64,000 nucleotides of DNA from Xanthomonas vasicola (GCF_000772705.2 NZ_JSBW02000067.1:1-64000), one strand, 5' to 3'; positions 1-10,340 are shown, counted from the first letter of the stretch. Notes: generated from the sequence alone by a model not told the origin. Made by a program: numbers and translations.

Positions 1-455
1 CGTGCGGATGAAGGTGAAATCGCTCGCCCAGGCCGTGTTCGGCTCAGCGACATCGAACTGCCGATCAAGCAGGTTGGCTGCGGCGACGTACTCAGTCCCG
101 CAATGGAAGCGGGGTTTGCGCCCATAGTCCCCACATGCGCACGTAACCCTTCCGCACGCATCAACCGATGCACCCGATGGCGACTGCAGCGCTCCGCCAG
201 ATCGCGCAGATCCTTGGTGATCTTGCGATGCCCATAGACACTGCCGCTGGCCAGCCACTGGCGCTTGATTAACCCCAGCAGGCGTTCGTCTTCCTTGGCG
301 CGCTCACTCTTGGGCGACTTTAGCCAAGCGTAGTCACCGGCCCGGTTCACCCGCAACACCCGGCACATCGCGCACAGCCTAAATTCCCCGCGATGGGTCT
401 GCATGAAGGCGTACTTTGCCTTTACCCCTTGGCAAAGTACGCGGCGGCCTTTTTT
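1..455 (-). pseudogene. IS3-family transposase OrfB, frameshifted and cut by the window edge
   Basis: In the -1 frame after the slippery run the translation gives the start of an IS3 OrfB, including VYGHRKITKDLRDL and RVHRLMRAEGLRAHVG. At about 126-135 the frame breaks. The family continuation, with DYGRKPRFHCGTEYVA and WASDFTFIRT (containing the first catalytic Asp of the DDE triad), is found in another frame and stays open to base 1. A one-base gain or two-base loss explains this. The rest of the catalytic domain lies outside the window. Confidence 0.75.
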
Positions 456-694
456 AGGATGTCGCGCTCCTCGGTCACTCGGCGCAACTCGGCCTTCAGG
501 CGCCGAACCTCGGCGCTCTGGTCCACCTCGGCGCGCTGCACGACGCCGCGCTTGCCGAACTTGCGCATCCAGGCGTACAGGCTGTGCGTGGTGACACCCA
601 GGCGCTCGGCAACTTCTGCCACCTTGAACCTGTGATCGGTCACTTGCCGGACCGCTTCGATCTTGAACTCATCCGTATACCGCTTGCTGCTCAT
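422..694 (-). CDS. IS3-family transposase OrfA
   Basis: About 90 residues starting MSSKRYTDEFK. An N-terminal helix-turn-helix of the transposase-8 type (roughly residues 5-50, with VAERLGVTTHSLYAWMRKFG) is followed by a leucine-zipper-like helix (AEVRRLKAELRRVTEERDILKKA). OrfA binds the IS ends and is the N-terminal part of the OrfAB transposase. I chose the ATG at 694 because GGAGG lies 5 bases upstream; an in-frame ATG at 715 would add 7 residues but lacks such a site. The frame is intact and ends ...AAAYFAKG. Confidence 0.85.
   Translation of the reverse strand: MSSKRYTDEFKIEAVRQVTDHRFKVAEVAERLGVTTHSLYAWMRKFGKRGVVQRAEVDQSAEVRRLKAELRRVTEERDILKKAAAYFAKG
449..455 (-). promoter_or_regulatory. 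A6G programmed -1 frameshift site
   Basis: On the minus strand the sequence AAAAAAG lies in the OrfA codons for KK near the OrfA C-terminus. OrfB is open in the -1 frame from exactly this run (AAA AAA GGC). This is the typical IS3-family signal for making the OrfAB fusion transposase. Confidence 0.65.
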
Positions 695-757
695 GGACAC
701 CTCCGAATTAGCCATTTTCCATGGCCTTGAGATGTCTAGAAAAGCCTGGGCGTATCA

Positions 758-1410
758 GATCGAATCCAGCCATCGGCGTGAGACAAGCACGCGAAGCAAA
801 GAAACACCGGATGCCAACGCCGACCGCCTTCGAAAAGGTGCTGGCCTTCGCTAGAGAACGCGGCTCGCTTCCGCCGCATACAAAGGGAAGCTGCCCAAGC
901 TATCTCGCGCCAGTCATGGTGCTGGCGTATAGCGCGCGCCTACGCGGCATCGAGGTGTGCACACTCAACGACACACATAAGCAGCCAACAGGCATCCATG
1001 CTCAACGGCGCAAGGGGTCACGCGACACGCTCACCGAGTGGGATCCAGAAATGATCGAAGCGTGGAATTTCCTCGTAGCACGACGCACCGCTATCTGGAC
1101 TAAAAACGGTCGAAATTTTGCAGTGCCCATTAAGGCTGAGGATCGGCGCCTACTGGTTGAACAGTCAGGTAACCCGATGGCTAAGTCATCGCTGGATAGT
1201 GCCTGGCAGCGATTCATCACACTTGCAATGACAGACGGGATCATTTCGAAGCAGGAGCGCTTTTCGCTACACGGCCTCAAGCATCGCGGCATTACCGACA
1301 CAGTGGGTAACCGGGGCGACAAACAAGACGCTGCAGGGCATGTGACAGCAGCAATGACAGGCCGCTATGACCATGCACTGCCGGTGGTAAAACCGCCAAA
1401 GCGCCGCTAA
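758..1410 (+). pseudogene. Tyrosine recombinase (phage-type integrase), C-terminal remnant
   Basis: About 217 codons without a native start, matching the catalytic half of phage and island integrases. Visible parts: box I region AYSARLRGIEVCTL with the first Arg, a basic beta-hairpin AQRRKGSRDTL, the HGLKHRGITDT segment (HxxK in place of the usual HxxR), a later GH, and the candidate Tyr in AMTGRYDHALPV. The N-terminal DNA-binding half is missing, apparently removed where the IS inserted. Base composition is less GC-rich than the neighbours. It reads toward the 3' end of the tRNA-Ile gene, the usual position for an integrase beside its att site. Activity is unlikely. Confidence 0.75.
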
Positions 1411-1465
1411 TTTTCCCGGCAGCCTCGAATCAAGGCGCCTGGCGTGAGCTAAGCCTTTGATTTCA

Positions 1466-1541
1466 TGGTGGGCCCACCAGGATTCGAACCTGGAACCAAA
1501 GGATTATGAGTCCTCTGCTCTAACCGTTGAGCTATAGGCCC
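1466..1541 (-). tRNA. tRNA-Ile(CAU), lysidine-type isoleucine tRNA
   Basis: 76 nt cloverleaf on the minus strand: acceptor GGGCCTA pairs with TGGGCCC (one G-T pair), D-arm GCTCAACGGTTAGAGC, anticodon loop CTCATAA with CAT anticodon, T-arm with GGTTCGAATCC, and an encoded CCA at 1466-1468. The anticodon stem-loop and overall sequence match the minor isoleucine tRNA (E. coli ileX type), in which C34 becomes lysidine to read AUA, rather than elongator or initiator tRNA-Met. Its 3' end faces the integrase remnant. Confidence 0.9.
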
Positions 1542-1694
1542 GTGTGTCTGGCAGCGAGATGGCGAGCATGTCGGGCCGTGCAGCGGACGCGAAAGTTTAC
1601 CTGTCTACGCGTCACCCTGTCTGCTGGGCGGCGTGTACCTACAACGATTCAAGCGTCTATAGCTGCAAGATCGTGTATCGGTAACCACAACGAA

Positions 1695-1718
1695 AAAGCC
1701 CAGCGGCGGCTGGGCTTT
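1695..1718. terminator. Hairpin with A/T flanks, likely bidirectional terminator
   Basis: AAAGCCCAGC pairs with GCTGGGCTTT across a GGCG loop, preceded by a further A run, so either strand gives a GC stem with a short U tract. No gene ends immediately beside it; it may belong to a deleted gene. Confidence 0.55.
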
Positions 1719-2020
1719 GAGAATCATATTTAAGAGTTACGTCCCGCCGCCGCTCTACAAACGCCTTTGACGGACCGATGCACCCGAGCAGATTACCGCA
1801 TGGTGTGGAGCTTGGTGATGCCGAAGCTGGTTTAGTTAGCAGTCGATCGCAGCGCCATATGTGCGTCACCGTTAGCGCAAGCATGGCAATGAACACAATG
1901 TTGGCGGTCAATCGCAGCGTGACAATCAGCACGCTGTAGCAGCGGACGCGATGATCGCAACAAAGCGCGGGGTGGCCCTAGAAAGGCGGTACCTAGAAGC
2001 AACCAGCAGAACCTACCGAT

Positions 2021-2062
2021 CCCGAATCACCAATCCCGCCCCCTACTCCCAATCCCAGCCCA
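2021..2062 (-). repeat. G-rich 3' motif directly after a stop codon (possible G-quadruplex)
   Basis: Read on the coding (minus) strand, five runs of three or more G separated by 1-4 bases begin two bases after the TAA of the 81-aa gene. The units resemble GGGATTGGGA and recur in the def-fmt spacer and after the M20 amidohydrolase gene. Confidence 0.55.
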
Positions 2063-2308
2063 TTACGCATCGGCGGTCTCAAACTGCCCATCGATCAACT
2101 GCCGGCCCGCACGAAACCCGTGCGCGATCGCCTCCTGGTACGTCCCATAACCTGGCCCGTTACCGGCAATGCGCGGTTGGCGCTTGCCGCCGAGCGCGTA
2201 CACATCCACCCACAGCGTCCACTTGGCATCCGGGGAAGCCTGCTCGACGCGTACGCGGACCTCGTGTTCGCGGTACGTGGTTGTTTCGAAGCGGCTTTGC
2301 CTACTCAT
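2063..2308 (-). CDS. Conserved hypothetical protein, 81 aa
   Basis: Starts MSRQSRFETTTYREHEVRVRVE and is a compact alpha/beta-looking protein ending with a helix-rich AGRQLIDGQFETADA segment. No signal peptide or membrane segment. I recognise no function; it resembles small uncharacterised proteins of Xanthomonadaceae. The frame is open upstream to 2554, but that extension has poor composition and runs into the rpoD terminator, so the ATG at 2308 is preferred. A G-rich motif follows the stop codon immediately. Confidence 0.6.
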   Translation of the reverse strand: MSRQSRFETTTYREHEVRVRVEQASPDAKWTLWVDVYALGGKRQPRIAGNGPGYGTYQEAIAHGFRAGRQLIDGQFETADA

Positions 2309-2518
2309 AAGACGATCCCGTTTCCATTCGTCCGCCAACTTAGAAGTCACGGTCAGAACGCGACGTGAGGTTTGCAGAAACATCTGTTTAATGTTGCGTG
2401 GCCGTGTGGCTTCGTCGCCGCTGCGTGAACGCATCAGCGCGCCGTTCACAGCGCGCAGCGTCTTCCAAGCCTCATGCCGCCATAGGGCAAGCATAGCCAA
2501 CTGCCCACGCCACAATGC

Positions 2519-2544
2519 AGCAGCCCCGCATGAGCGGGGCTGCT
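2519..2544 (-). terminator. Terminator hairpin downstream of rpoD
   Basis: AGCAGCCCCGC pairs with GCGGGGCTGCT around a four-base loop, about 30 bases after the rpoD stop codon. The stem is strong but no clear U tract follows on the minus strand. Confidence 0.6.
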
Positions 2545-2575
2545 GTGTGATCACTGCACGGTTACGACTGAGGCA

Positions 2576-4450
<1,875 letters not shown>

Positions 4451-4494
4451 GAGTGCTCGCGCCACCGGCTTTGAGATTGGAAAGAGAACCTAGC

Positions 4495-4500
4495 ATTATA
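4495..4500 (-). promoter_or_regulatory. Extended -10 promoter of rpoD
   Basis: On the minus strand TGGTATAAT gives a perfect TATAAT with the TGn extension, about 45 bases before the rpoD ATG. No good -35 hexamer sits 17 bases upstream, which extended -10 promoters tolerate. A transcript would start near 4488. Confidence 0.6.
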
Positions 4501-4558
4501 CCAGCGTGAAGCCCGGTCTGCCGGATTCAAGACGGGACCGCTGGTGGACGTGTTGTAT

Positions 4559-4999
4559 CTAGGGTCTGAGAAGGAAAGTCACCGGGCCATCGTTGACCAG
4601 GTCGACAACCATATGGGCACCGAAGCGCCCCGTTTCCACCCCGCCGCGGTGTTTTTCGCGACAAATGCCCACTAATTGATTGAACGCCCGTTCAGCCTCT
4701 TCGGGCGGCGCCGCGGTGCTGAAGCCTGGGCGATTTCCGGAACTGGTGTCAGCGGCCAGGGTGAACTGGCTTACCAGCAGCAGGCCGCCGCCGGTATCGG
4801 TGAGTGAGTGATTCATCTTGCCGGCGTCGTCGCCGAAGACGCGGTAGCTGAGCAGGCGCTCGGCCAGGCGCCGGATCTGCGCATCGGTGTCGCCGGGCTC
4901 CACGCCGACCAGCGCCAGCAGCCCGGGGCCGATCTGCCCGACGATCTGGTCATCGACCGTGACGCTGGCGCGGATGACGCGCTGGATCAGTGCAAGCAT
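4559..4999 (-). CDS. dtd: D-aminoacyl-tRNA deacylase
   Basis: 146 residues, the full family length. It hydrolyses D-amino acids (and mischarged glycine) from tRNA in the cytoplasm. Shows the family motifs SQFTLAAD (about residues 77-84) and the cis-Gly-Pro-type C-terminal NDGPVTF (136-142). The N-terminus [17 protein letters not shown] matches the family, supporting the ATG at 4999; an ATG two codons earlier is also possible. It lies 108 bases upstream of rpoD on the same strand and diverges from the acyltransferase gene. Confidence 0.95.
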   Translation of the reverse strand: MLALIQRVIRASVTVDDQIVGQIGPGLLALVGVEPGDTDAQIRRLAERLLSYRVFGDDAGKMNHSLTDTGGGLLLVSQFTLAADTSSGNRPGFSTAAPPEEAERAFNQLVGICREKHRGGVETGRFGAHMVVDLVNDGPVTFLLRP

Positions 5000-5099
5000 G
5001 GGCATTCTCGGGCGGCAAACTGTGCCGCGCAGCATGCCCAGCGCTGCCGGCACTGTCACGCGCGGGCCTTCGCGGTCTGCGCTGTTTAGAATTGCGCCG

Positions 5100-6014
5100 A
5101 TGACACCTGATGTTCGCGCTCGCCTGTTGTATGCCACCGCCGCCACCGTGGGACGTTTGCCGTGGCCGTTGCTCAAGCGCGTGGCCGACACGCTGGCCTG
5201 GAGCTGGGGCAAGCTCAACGCACGCGAGTCACGCGTGGCGCGCCGCAATCTGGAGCTGGCGTATCCGGAACTGAGCGCCGGGCAGCGCGCGCGCTTGCAT
5301 GCGCAGGTCCTGCAATCGACCGCGCGGCAGACGCTGGAAGTGCTGCGCACCTGGACCCGCCCGCCGGCGGAGAATCTGGCCCGCCTGCAACGCAACGGCC
5401 AGGAACTCTACGACGCCGCGCTGGCCTCCGGGCGCGGGGTCATCGTGGCGGCGCCGCACTTCGGCAACTGGGAACTGCTCAACCAGTGGCTGTCCGAACG
5501 CGGGCCCATCGCCATTGTCTACCGGCCGCCGGAGTCCGAGGCGGTGGACGGTTTCCTGCAGTTGGCACGCGGCGGCGACAACGTGCGCCAGGTACGCGCC
5601 GAAGGGCCGGCGGTGCGGCAGTTGTTCAAGGTACTCAAGGACGGCGGCGCGGTCGGCATCCTGCCCGACCAGCAACCGAAGATGGGCGATGGCGTGTTCG
5701 CACCGTTCTTCGGCATTCCGGCCTTGACCATGACCTTGGTCAACCGGCTGGCCGAGCGGACCGGGGCGATCGTGCTGTACGGCTGGTGCGAGCGCGCCGG
5801 CGACGATCTGCAGTTCGCACTGCATGTGCAATCGGCCGACCCCGCGGTGGCCAATGCGGATCCGGCACGTGCGGCCAGCGCGCTCAACGCCGGCATCGAA
5901 CAGATTGCCCGGCGCGACCCGGCGCAATATCAGTGGACCTACAAGCGCTACACCCTGCGCCCGCCGGGCAGCGGCGAGGCCAATCCGTATGCGACCGAGC
6001 GGCATCCGCATTAG
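5100..6014 (+). CDS. Lipid A biosynthesis acyltransferase (LpxL/HtrB family)
   Basis: 304 residues. Members transfer a secondary acyl chain from acyl-ACP to lipid A at the inner membrane. The HX4D/E catalytic motif is present as HFGNWE, His120 and Glu125; DQQPKMGDG and the FFGIPALT segment match the family. The N-terminus is only weakly hydrophobic. The ATG at 5100 fits the family start; the frame is open further upstream but that part overlaps dtd antisense. The gene starts 100 bases from the divergent dtd. Which of the lpxL/lpxM roles applies cannot be told. Confidence 0.9.
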   Translation: MTPDVRARLLYATAATVGRLPWPLLKRVADTLAWSWGKLNARESRVARRNLELAYPELSAGQRARLHAQVLQSTARQTLEVLRTWTRPPAENLARLQRNGQELYDAALASGRGVIVAAPHFGNWELLNQWLSERGPIAIVYRPPESEAVDGFLQLARGGDNVRQVRAEGPAVRQLFKVLKDGGAVGILPDQQPKMGDGVFAPFFGIPALTMTLVNRLAERTGAIVLYGWCERAGDDLQFALHVQSADPAVANADPARAASALNAGIEQIARRDPAQYQWTYKRYTLRPPGSGEANPYATERHPH

Positions 6015-6323
6015 CGACGGGCGGCATCTGCAGCGCGACCTGTCAAGCGAGCGCGGCGGCGGCTCGCAAGGCTGGTCCTTTGGTCCGCCAGGTGTTTCAC
6101 GTTGCGGCTCGACCACTTGGTCGCTGCTGGCGTGGATGCCGGCAACGCAAGATGCAGCGCGCCCCAATCACGCCTGGTGCGTTTGCGTTCCACCCCTTCA
6201 GTACCTCCGTGCGACCGCGCAACCGCGCAACCGCACTGTTCGTCATGCCAGCGGACCATCCGGCCAGCGCAGTGCGACTGGCGCAGCGCAACCGAACCGT
6301 GTCGCGCGGTGCCCGCATCGCAC
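6015..6323. other. Intergenic spacer, no gene seen
   Basis: The 309 bases lie between convergent genes (acyltransferase on plus, GNAT on minus). I see no supported ORF or RNA; a short ACCGCGCA tandem occurs near 6213-6235. Confidence 0.45.
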
Positions 6324-6845
6324 TCAGTCGTCGTGCGGATCGGCAGGCGTGGCCAAAATGCGTTGATAAAACGCCAGATCCAGCCAGCGCCCGAACTTGA
6401 AACCGGCTTCGCGCACGGTGCCGGCATGGGTGAAGCCGAACTGTTCGTGCAAGGCGATGCTGACCTGATTGTTGGCATCGATGCCGCCCACCAGCACATG
6501 CACGCCGCGCGCTTGCGCCGCCGCGATCAAGGCTTGCAGCAGCAGGCGCCCCAGGCCTTTACCGCGATGGTCGCGGTGCACATAGATCGAGTGCTCGACG
6601 CTGTACTTGAACGCCGGCCAGGCGCGGAAGGTGCCGTAGCTGGCAAAGCCCATCAGGGTGCCGTCAACGTCCTCCACGCCAATCACCGGAAAGCCGCCCG
6701 CCTGCTTGGTGGCGAACCAGCCGACCATGCTCTCCGGTGGCCGTGGCCGGTAGTCGTACAGCGCAGTGGAATTGGCGATGGCTTCGTTGAAGATGTCCAG
6801 AATGGCGCTGGCGTGGCGCGCTTGGCTGCAATCGACAATGTGCAT
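6324..6845 (-). CDS. GNAT N-acetyltransferase, phosphinothricin/methionine-sulfone type
   Basis: 173 residues. The acetyl-CoA pyrophosphate-binding motif A is clear as RDHRGKGLGR (91-100), preceded by a beta strand SVEHSIYVH and followed by VLVGGIDANNQVSIALHEQFGF, which is characteristic of the PAT/YncA (MddA) subgroup acting on glutamate or methionine analogues. The ATG at 6845 (MHIVDCSQA) matches family N-termini; 32 upstream codons are open but look non-coding. It stands alone between convergent and divergent neighbours. The substrate is inferred from the subgroup only. Confidence 0.85.
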   Translation of the reverse strand: MHIVDCSQARHASAILDIFNEAIANSTALYDYRPRPPESMVGWFATKQAGGFPVIGVEDVDGTLMGFASYGTFRAWPAFKYSVEHSIYVHRDHRGKGLGRLLLQALIAAAQARGVHVLVGGIDANNQVSIALHEQFGFTHAGTVREAGFKFGRWLDLAFYQRILATPADPHDD

Positions 6846-7089
6846 GGTGCCCGACGAACATGGAGGTCGCCCGATTAGAAAGCATTGCCAGGCGCTGAAC
6901 AACGCGGGCCGCAGGCAACCAATCGGCACATGGCGCGCCACTCAATCGGCAGCGGCTGGATGCAGCGTTCTACCCGGTCGTGGCGACTGCCTGTTGCCAG
7001 GCGCGCGACAATGGACAGACGCGATCATGCAGTGACCGCGGCGGCGCCCGCCTTGAAGCGGCCGTGGCAATCCCCATCTGGAGTCGTGC

Positions 7090-8223
7090 ATGAGCAGCCC
7101 CGTCCCCTCCCCCAGCGCACAGGCCTTCGGCGATCCGGCGGCGATCCGCTGTGAGCGCGCCGCTTCCGAGCTGCGTGCCGGGCGCCCGGTGCTGCTGACG
7201 GCGGCGCACGGTCAGGCGCGTGCGGTGCTGGCATTGGACAGCAGCACCGCGCAGTCGTACGCCGCCTTCGCCCGCGCCGCGCAGGGGCGCCACTATCTGT
7301 TCGTGACGCCCACCCGCGCCCAGGTGCTGGGCCTGAGCGCGCCGCAGGGTGCGCGCGTGGGCTTGGTCGATCACAGCTACGACCAGCTCGCCGCGCTGGC
7401 CTACCTGCGCGACACCCCGGTGCCCACGCAATGGACGGCCGGCGATGCGCTGGATGCCGGCGGCGCGGAGATCGCGCGGCTAGGCTTGCTGCTGCCGGCA
7501 CTGCTGGCGGTAGAACTGCGCGATGTGCACGACCATGCTGCGTTCGCGGGCTGCCAGTCGCTGGCGCTGGACGATTTGAGCCGCGGCTGCGCCACCTCCG
7601 CAGCGGCCGGTTACGAGTTGGTGACCCGCACCCCGGTGCCGCTACGCGGCCTGGGCATGAGCGAATTTGTGGTGTTCCGCGGCGGAGTGGCGCAGCGCGA
7701 CCAGGTAGCCATCGTGGTCGGCCAGCCAGACCTCACGAGTGCCGTGCCGGTGCGTGTGCATTCGTCGTGCCTCACCGGCGACCTGTTCGGCTCGCTCAAA
7801 TGCGATTGCGGCGACCAGCTGCGACACGGCCTGGCCAAGCTGAAAGAACTCGGTGGCGGCGTGCTGCTGTACCTGGATCAGGAAGGCCGCGGCACCGGCA
7901 TCGCCGCGAAGATGCGTGCCTACGGCTACCAGCATGCCGGCCTGGACACGATCGATGCCGACGCGCAGCTGGGCTTCGGCCCAGACGAGCGCCGCTACGG
8001 CAGTGCGGTGGCGATGCTGCGCGGGCTGGGCATTGGCCGGATCCGGCTGTTGACCAATAACCCGGCCAAGGCCGAGCGCCTGCGCGCAGCCGGCATTGCG
8101 GTCGAAGATCGCATCGCGATCACCGGCGACATTACCGCCGAAAACGAGCAGTACCTACGCACCAAGGCTGCACGCGCAGGCCATGCGCTGGATGTGGATG
8201 CGTTGATCCTGGCTGCGCAATAG
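7090..8223 (+). CDS. ribA: GTP cyclohydrolase II with N-terminal extension
   Basis: 377 residues. It opens GTP to the pyrimidine that begins riboflavin synthesis. The C-terminal half (about 175-375) is a complete RibA domain: zinc ligands C227, C238 and C240 in SSCLTGDLFGSLKCDCGDQL, then YLDQEGRGTGI, YGSAVAMLRGLGI and RLLTNNPAK. The first 170 residues resemble a worn RibB (DHBP synthase) domain (GRPVLLTAAHG, FVTPTRAQVLGLSAP) but lack its acidic catalytic motif. It is therefore unlikely to make 3,4-dihydroxybutanone phosphate. Confidence 0.88.
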   Translation: MSSPVPSPSAQAFGDPAAIRCERAASELRAGRPVLLTAAHGQARAVLALDSSTAQSYAAFARAAQGRHYLFVTPTRAQVLGLSAPQGARVGLVDHSYDQLAALAYLRDTPVPTQWTAGDALDAGGAEIARLGLLLPALLAVELRDVHDHAAFAGCQSLALDDLSRGCATSAAAGYELVTRTPVPLRGLGMSEFVVFRGGVAQRDQVAIVVGQPDLTSAVPVRVHSSCLTGDLFGSLKCDCGDQLRHGLAKLKELGGGVLLYLDQEGRGTGIAAKMRAYGYQHAGLDTIDADAQLGFGPDERRYGSAVAMLRGLGIGRIRLLTNNPAKAERLRAAGIAVEDRIAITGDITAENEQYLRTKAARAGHALDVDALILAAQ

Positions 8224-8295
8224 CGCGCCCGGCGCCGGATGCGCCTGCACTCGGCGGCCGGCTATGCTTGCGAACCGCTTCTGCAGGCTCGCCTC

Positions 8296-8838
8296 GTGCA
8301 CGACGCTCCACCGCCGCACCCCGACGTCATCGTCGCGCCTGCTTCGCCAGAAGCGCCAGCCGTGAACCACAGCCAGTGGCAGTCGCTGCCGCGCCGCGGT
8401 GCGTATGTGGCGGCGGTCAACGGTGCGCTCGGCGGCGGATGTGCGGGCCTGATCGCAGGCGGCGTGACGGTTGTCTGGCTGCACGCTTGGCATCAGTGGC
8501 CGGCGGTGCTGGGCGTAACCGTGGCCATCGCCCTGCTGGGTGCCTGGTTTGCTGTCAAACGGCATCGGCTAACGCATTGGAAACTCGATCAGTATGGCTT
8601 GGCGCTACAGCGCGGCCATCTGTGGCAAAGCGATACGCGCGTTCCGATCTCGCGCGTGCAGCACGTGGATCTGCGTCGCGGGCCGATCGAACGCGCGACC
8701 CGCCTGACCACGCTGGTGGTGCATACCGCCGGCAGCCGGCTCAATGCCGTGGCGCTGTCGGGGCTGGATCAGGACGATGCCGAACGCCTGCGTGATCGCC
8801 TGGCGCGACAGCTCGATCACGACGACGACGCGCTATGA
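8296..8838 (+). CDS. Membrane protein with bacterial PH domain (YdbS-like, DUF304)
   Basis: About 180 residues. Two hydrophobic segments (GCAGLIAGGVTVVWLHAW and VLGVTVAIALLGAWFAV) are followed by a bPH_2 domain recognisable from GLALQRGHLWQSDTRVPISRVQHVDLRRGPIER. The GTG at 8296 has a GCAGG site 8 bases upstream; an in-frame ATG at 8239 would add 19 residues but has no ribosome-binding site. The next gene overlaps by 4 bases and has the same domain, so the two probably form one membrane complex, as YdbS and YdbT do. The function of these families is unsettled. Confidence 0.8.
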   Translation: MHDAPPPHPDVIVAPASPEAPAVNHSQWQSLPRRGAYVAAVNGALGGGCAGLIAGGVTVVWLHAWHQWPAVLGVTVAIALLGAWFAVKRHRLTHWKLDQYGLALQRGHLWQSDTRVPISRVQHVDLRRGPIERATRLTTLVVHTAGSRLNAVALSGLDQDDAERLRDRLARQLDHDDDAL

Positions 8839-10340
8839 GCGCCATCGAACATCCCGGCAACGACGAGCAGCGCCTGCATCCGTTGTCGTGGGTGTTCGTG
8901 TTGCTTCAGCAGATCCGTCAGTTCCTGATTCCGCTCGCCGCACTGGTGCTGTTTGGCAGCCGCGACGGCAGTAGCGATTTTGCCGACCAGATCGCCACTG
9001 GCGTGGTGATCGCGGTGCTGGTGGCGATTTCGGTGCTGCGTTACTTCACCTACCGCTACCGGATCGGCAGCGATGGCGTGGCGATTCGAAGTGGTCTGCT
9101 GGAACGCAGCCGGCGTGATATTCCGTTTGCGCGCATCCATAACGTGGTGGTGCATCAATCGCTGCTGCACCGCCTGGCCGGCGTGGCCGAGGTCCGCCTG
9201 GAATCGGCTGGCGGGCACAAGCCGGAAGCGGAAATGCGCGTGCTGCGGCTGGATCAGGCTCTGGCGCTGGAAGATCTGATCCGTCGCCGCGTGACGGACG
9301 CAGATGTCCAGGCAGCGCACATCGACGAAGACAGCGGCAGTCTGCTGCGCCTGTCGATGAACGAAGTGATCCGGCTGGGGCTGATCTCCAATCGCGGCAT
9401 GGTGGTGGCGGCGGCCAGCTTCGGCGTGATTTACCTGATGATTCCGCGCCGCACGGTGTCCAACTTCGTCGAGCACAACGGCGAGCTGGCGTACCGCTAC
9501 GTCAGCCAGACGCATCCCGGCGTCGCGGTCACGGCAACGCTGGTGCTGATCGCCACGCTTGCCGTGCTTGCGGCGATGCGCGCGCTGTCGGTGGCCCTGG
9601 CGGTGACGCAGTACCACGGCTTTCATCTAAGCGAATCCGAGCGCCGCCTCACCGTGGAGCGCGGGCTGCTGACGCGGATCCGCAGCAGCGTGGCCTTGCG
9701 GCGGATCCAGTCGTGGACGCTGTACGAAGGCCTGCTGCATCGTTTGTTCGGACGCCGCCAGTTGCGGGTGGACACCGCCGTGGCCGGCAGAGGCGATAAC
9801 GAAGGCAGCGCACTGAAGGAACTCGCACCCATTGCCGACCCGCAGCACTGCGATGCCTTGCTGCAGCGCCTGCTGCCCGGTATCGCATGGCCGCCGGCGC
9901 AGTGGCAGTCGATCGCCACGCATTGCTGGTGGCGATTGAGTCTGCCCACGGCGCTCGTGCTGCTGCCGCTGGTGGGAGGCCTGGCATGGCAGTTCGGCAG
10001 CCAGGCCTTATGGTTGCTGGCATGGCTGCCGTGGAGCGCCTTCAAAGCGCAGCGCCAGGTGCAACGCATGGCGTATGCGATGGATGCGCGTTACGTTGCG
10101 GTGCGCGGTGGCTGGTGGAAGCGCTGGTGGCGACTGGCCGAGCTGGACAAGCTGCAGGCGCTGCAACTGCAACGCTCGCCGCTGGACCGGCTGTCCGGCA
10201 CTGCCACGCTGTGGCTGGATACAGCCGGCGCGAGTGCAACCGGTCCGGCGCTGCGGCTGCGGTTTGTGCCGTTTGCCCAAGCGCAGGCGTTGCAGGCGCA
10301 ACTCGGTGCCGCGTTGGCGCGGCGCAAGTTGCGCTGGTGA
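8835..10340 (+). CDS. Membrane protein with tandem PH domains (YdbT-like, DUF304)
   Basis: 501 residues. Repeated units of paired transmembrane helices plus bPH_2 domains are visible: RIGSDGVAIRSGLLERSRRDIPFARIHNVVV, then GFHLSESERRLTVERGLLTRIRSSVALRRIQSW, then a third near AMDARYVAVRGGWWKRWWRLAELDKLQ. The partner gene ends in an ATGA overlap at 8835-8838, pointing to translational coupling. Residues after each membrane pair are cytoplasmic in homologues. No catalytic motif is seen. Confidence 0.85.
   Translation: MSAIEHPGNDEQRLHPLSWVFVLLQQIRQFLIPLAALVLFGSRDGSSDFADQIATGVVIAVLVAISVLRYFTYRYRIGSDGVAIRSGLLERSRRDIPFARIHNVVVHQSLLHRLAGVAEVRLESAGGHKPEAEMRVLRLDQALALEDLIRRRVTDADVQAAHIDEDSGSLLRLSMNEVIRLGLISNRGMVVAAASFGVIYLMIPRRTVSNFVEHNGELAYRYVSQTHPGVAVTATLVLIATLAVLAAMRALSVALAVTQYHGFHLSESERRLTVERGLLTRIRSSVALRRIQSWTLYEGLLHRLFGRRQLRVDTAVAGRGDNEGSALKELAPIADPQHCDALLQRLLPGIAWPPAQWQSIATHCWWRLSLPTALVLLPLVGGLAWQFGSQALWLLAWLPWSAFKAQRQVQRMAYAMDARYVAVRGGWWKRWWRLAELDKLQALQLQRSPLDRLSGTATLWLDTAGASATGPALRLRFVPFAQAQALQAQLGAALARRKLRW

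Larger units (their letters stand above)
1..757 (-). mobile_element. IS3-family insertion sequence, partial and decayed
   Basis: Two overlapping frames read leftwards: an OrfA with a helix-turn-helix and an OrfB of the DDE integrase type, linked by an A6G slippery run. This is the IS3-family plan. The left part runs off the window. The right end is tentatively near 757, because the minus strand there begins TGATACGCCCAGGC, fitting the 5'-TG...CA-3' rule of IS3 ends, and integrase-like sequence follows directly. OrfB carries a frameshift, so this copy is probably inactive. The boundary is inferred, since the other end is not visible. Confidence 0.8.
1542..2062. other. Intergenic stretch without convincing gene
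   Basis: The 521 bases between the tRNA-Ile gene and the next gene hold a strong hairpin at 1695-1718 and, at the right end, a G-rich (minus strand) 3' motif. The open frames here are short, overlap the hairpin and lack ribosome-binding sites. The segment may be leftover element sequence. Confidence 0.5.

Noticed and set aside
1466-1541. Reading this tRNA as initiator or elongator tRNA-Met because of the CAT anticodon
   Set aside because: Its body matches the minor isoleucine tRNA (GACTCATAATC anticodon arm, GGTTAGAGC D-arm), so the lysidine-type tRNA-Ile is preferred.
1657-1932. 91-codon minus-strand frame with a hydrophobic N-terminus
   Set aside because: It runs through a strong terminator hairpin, lacks a ribosome-binding site and resembles no family.
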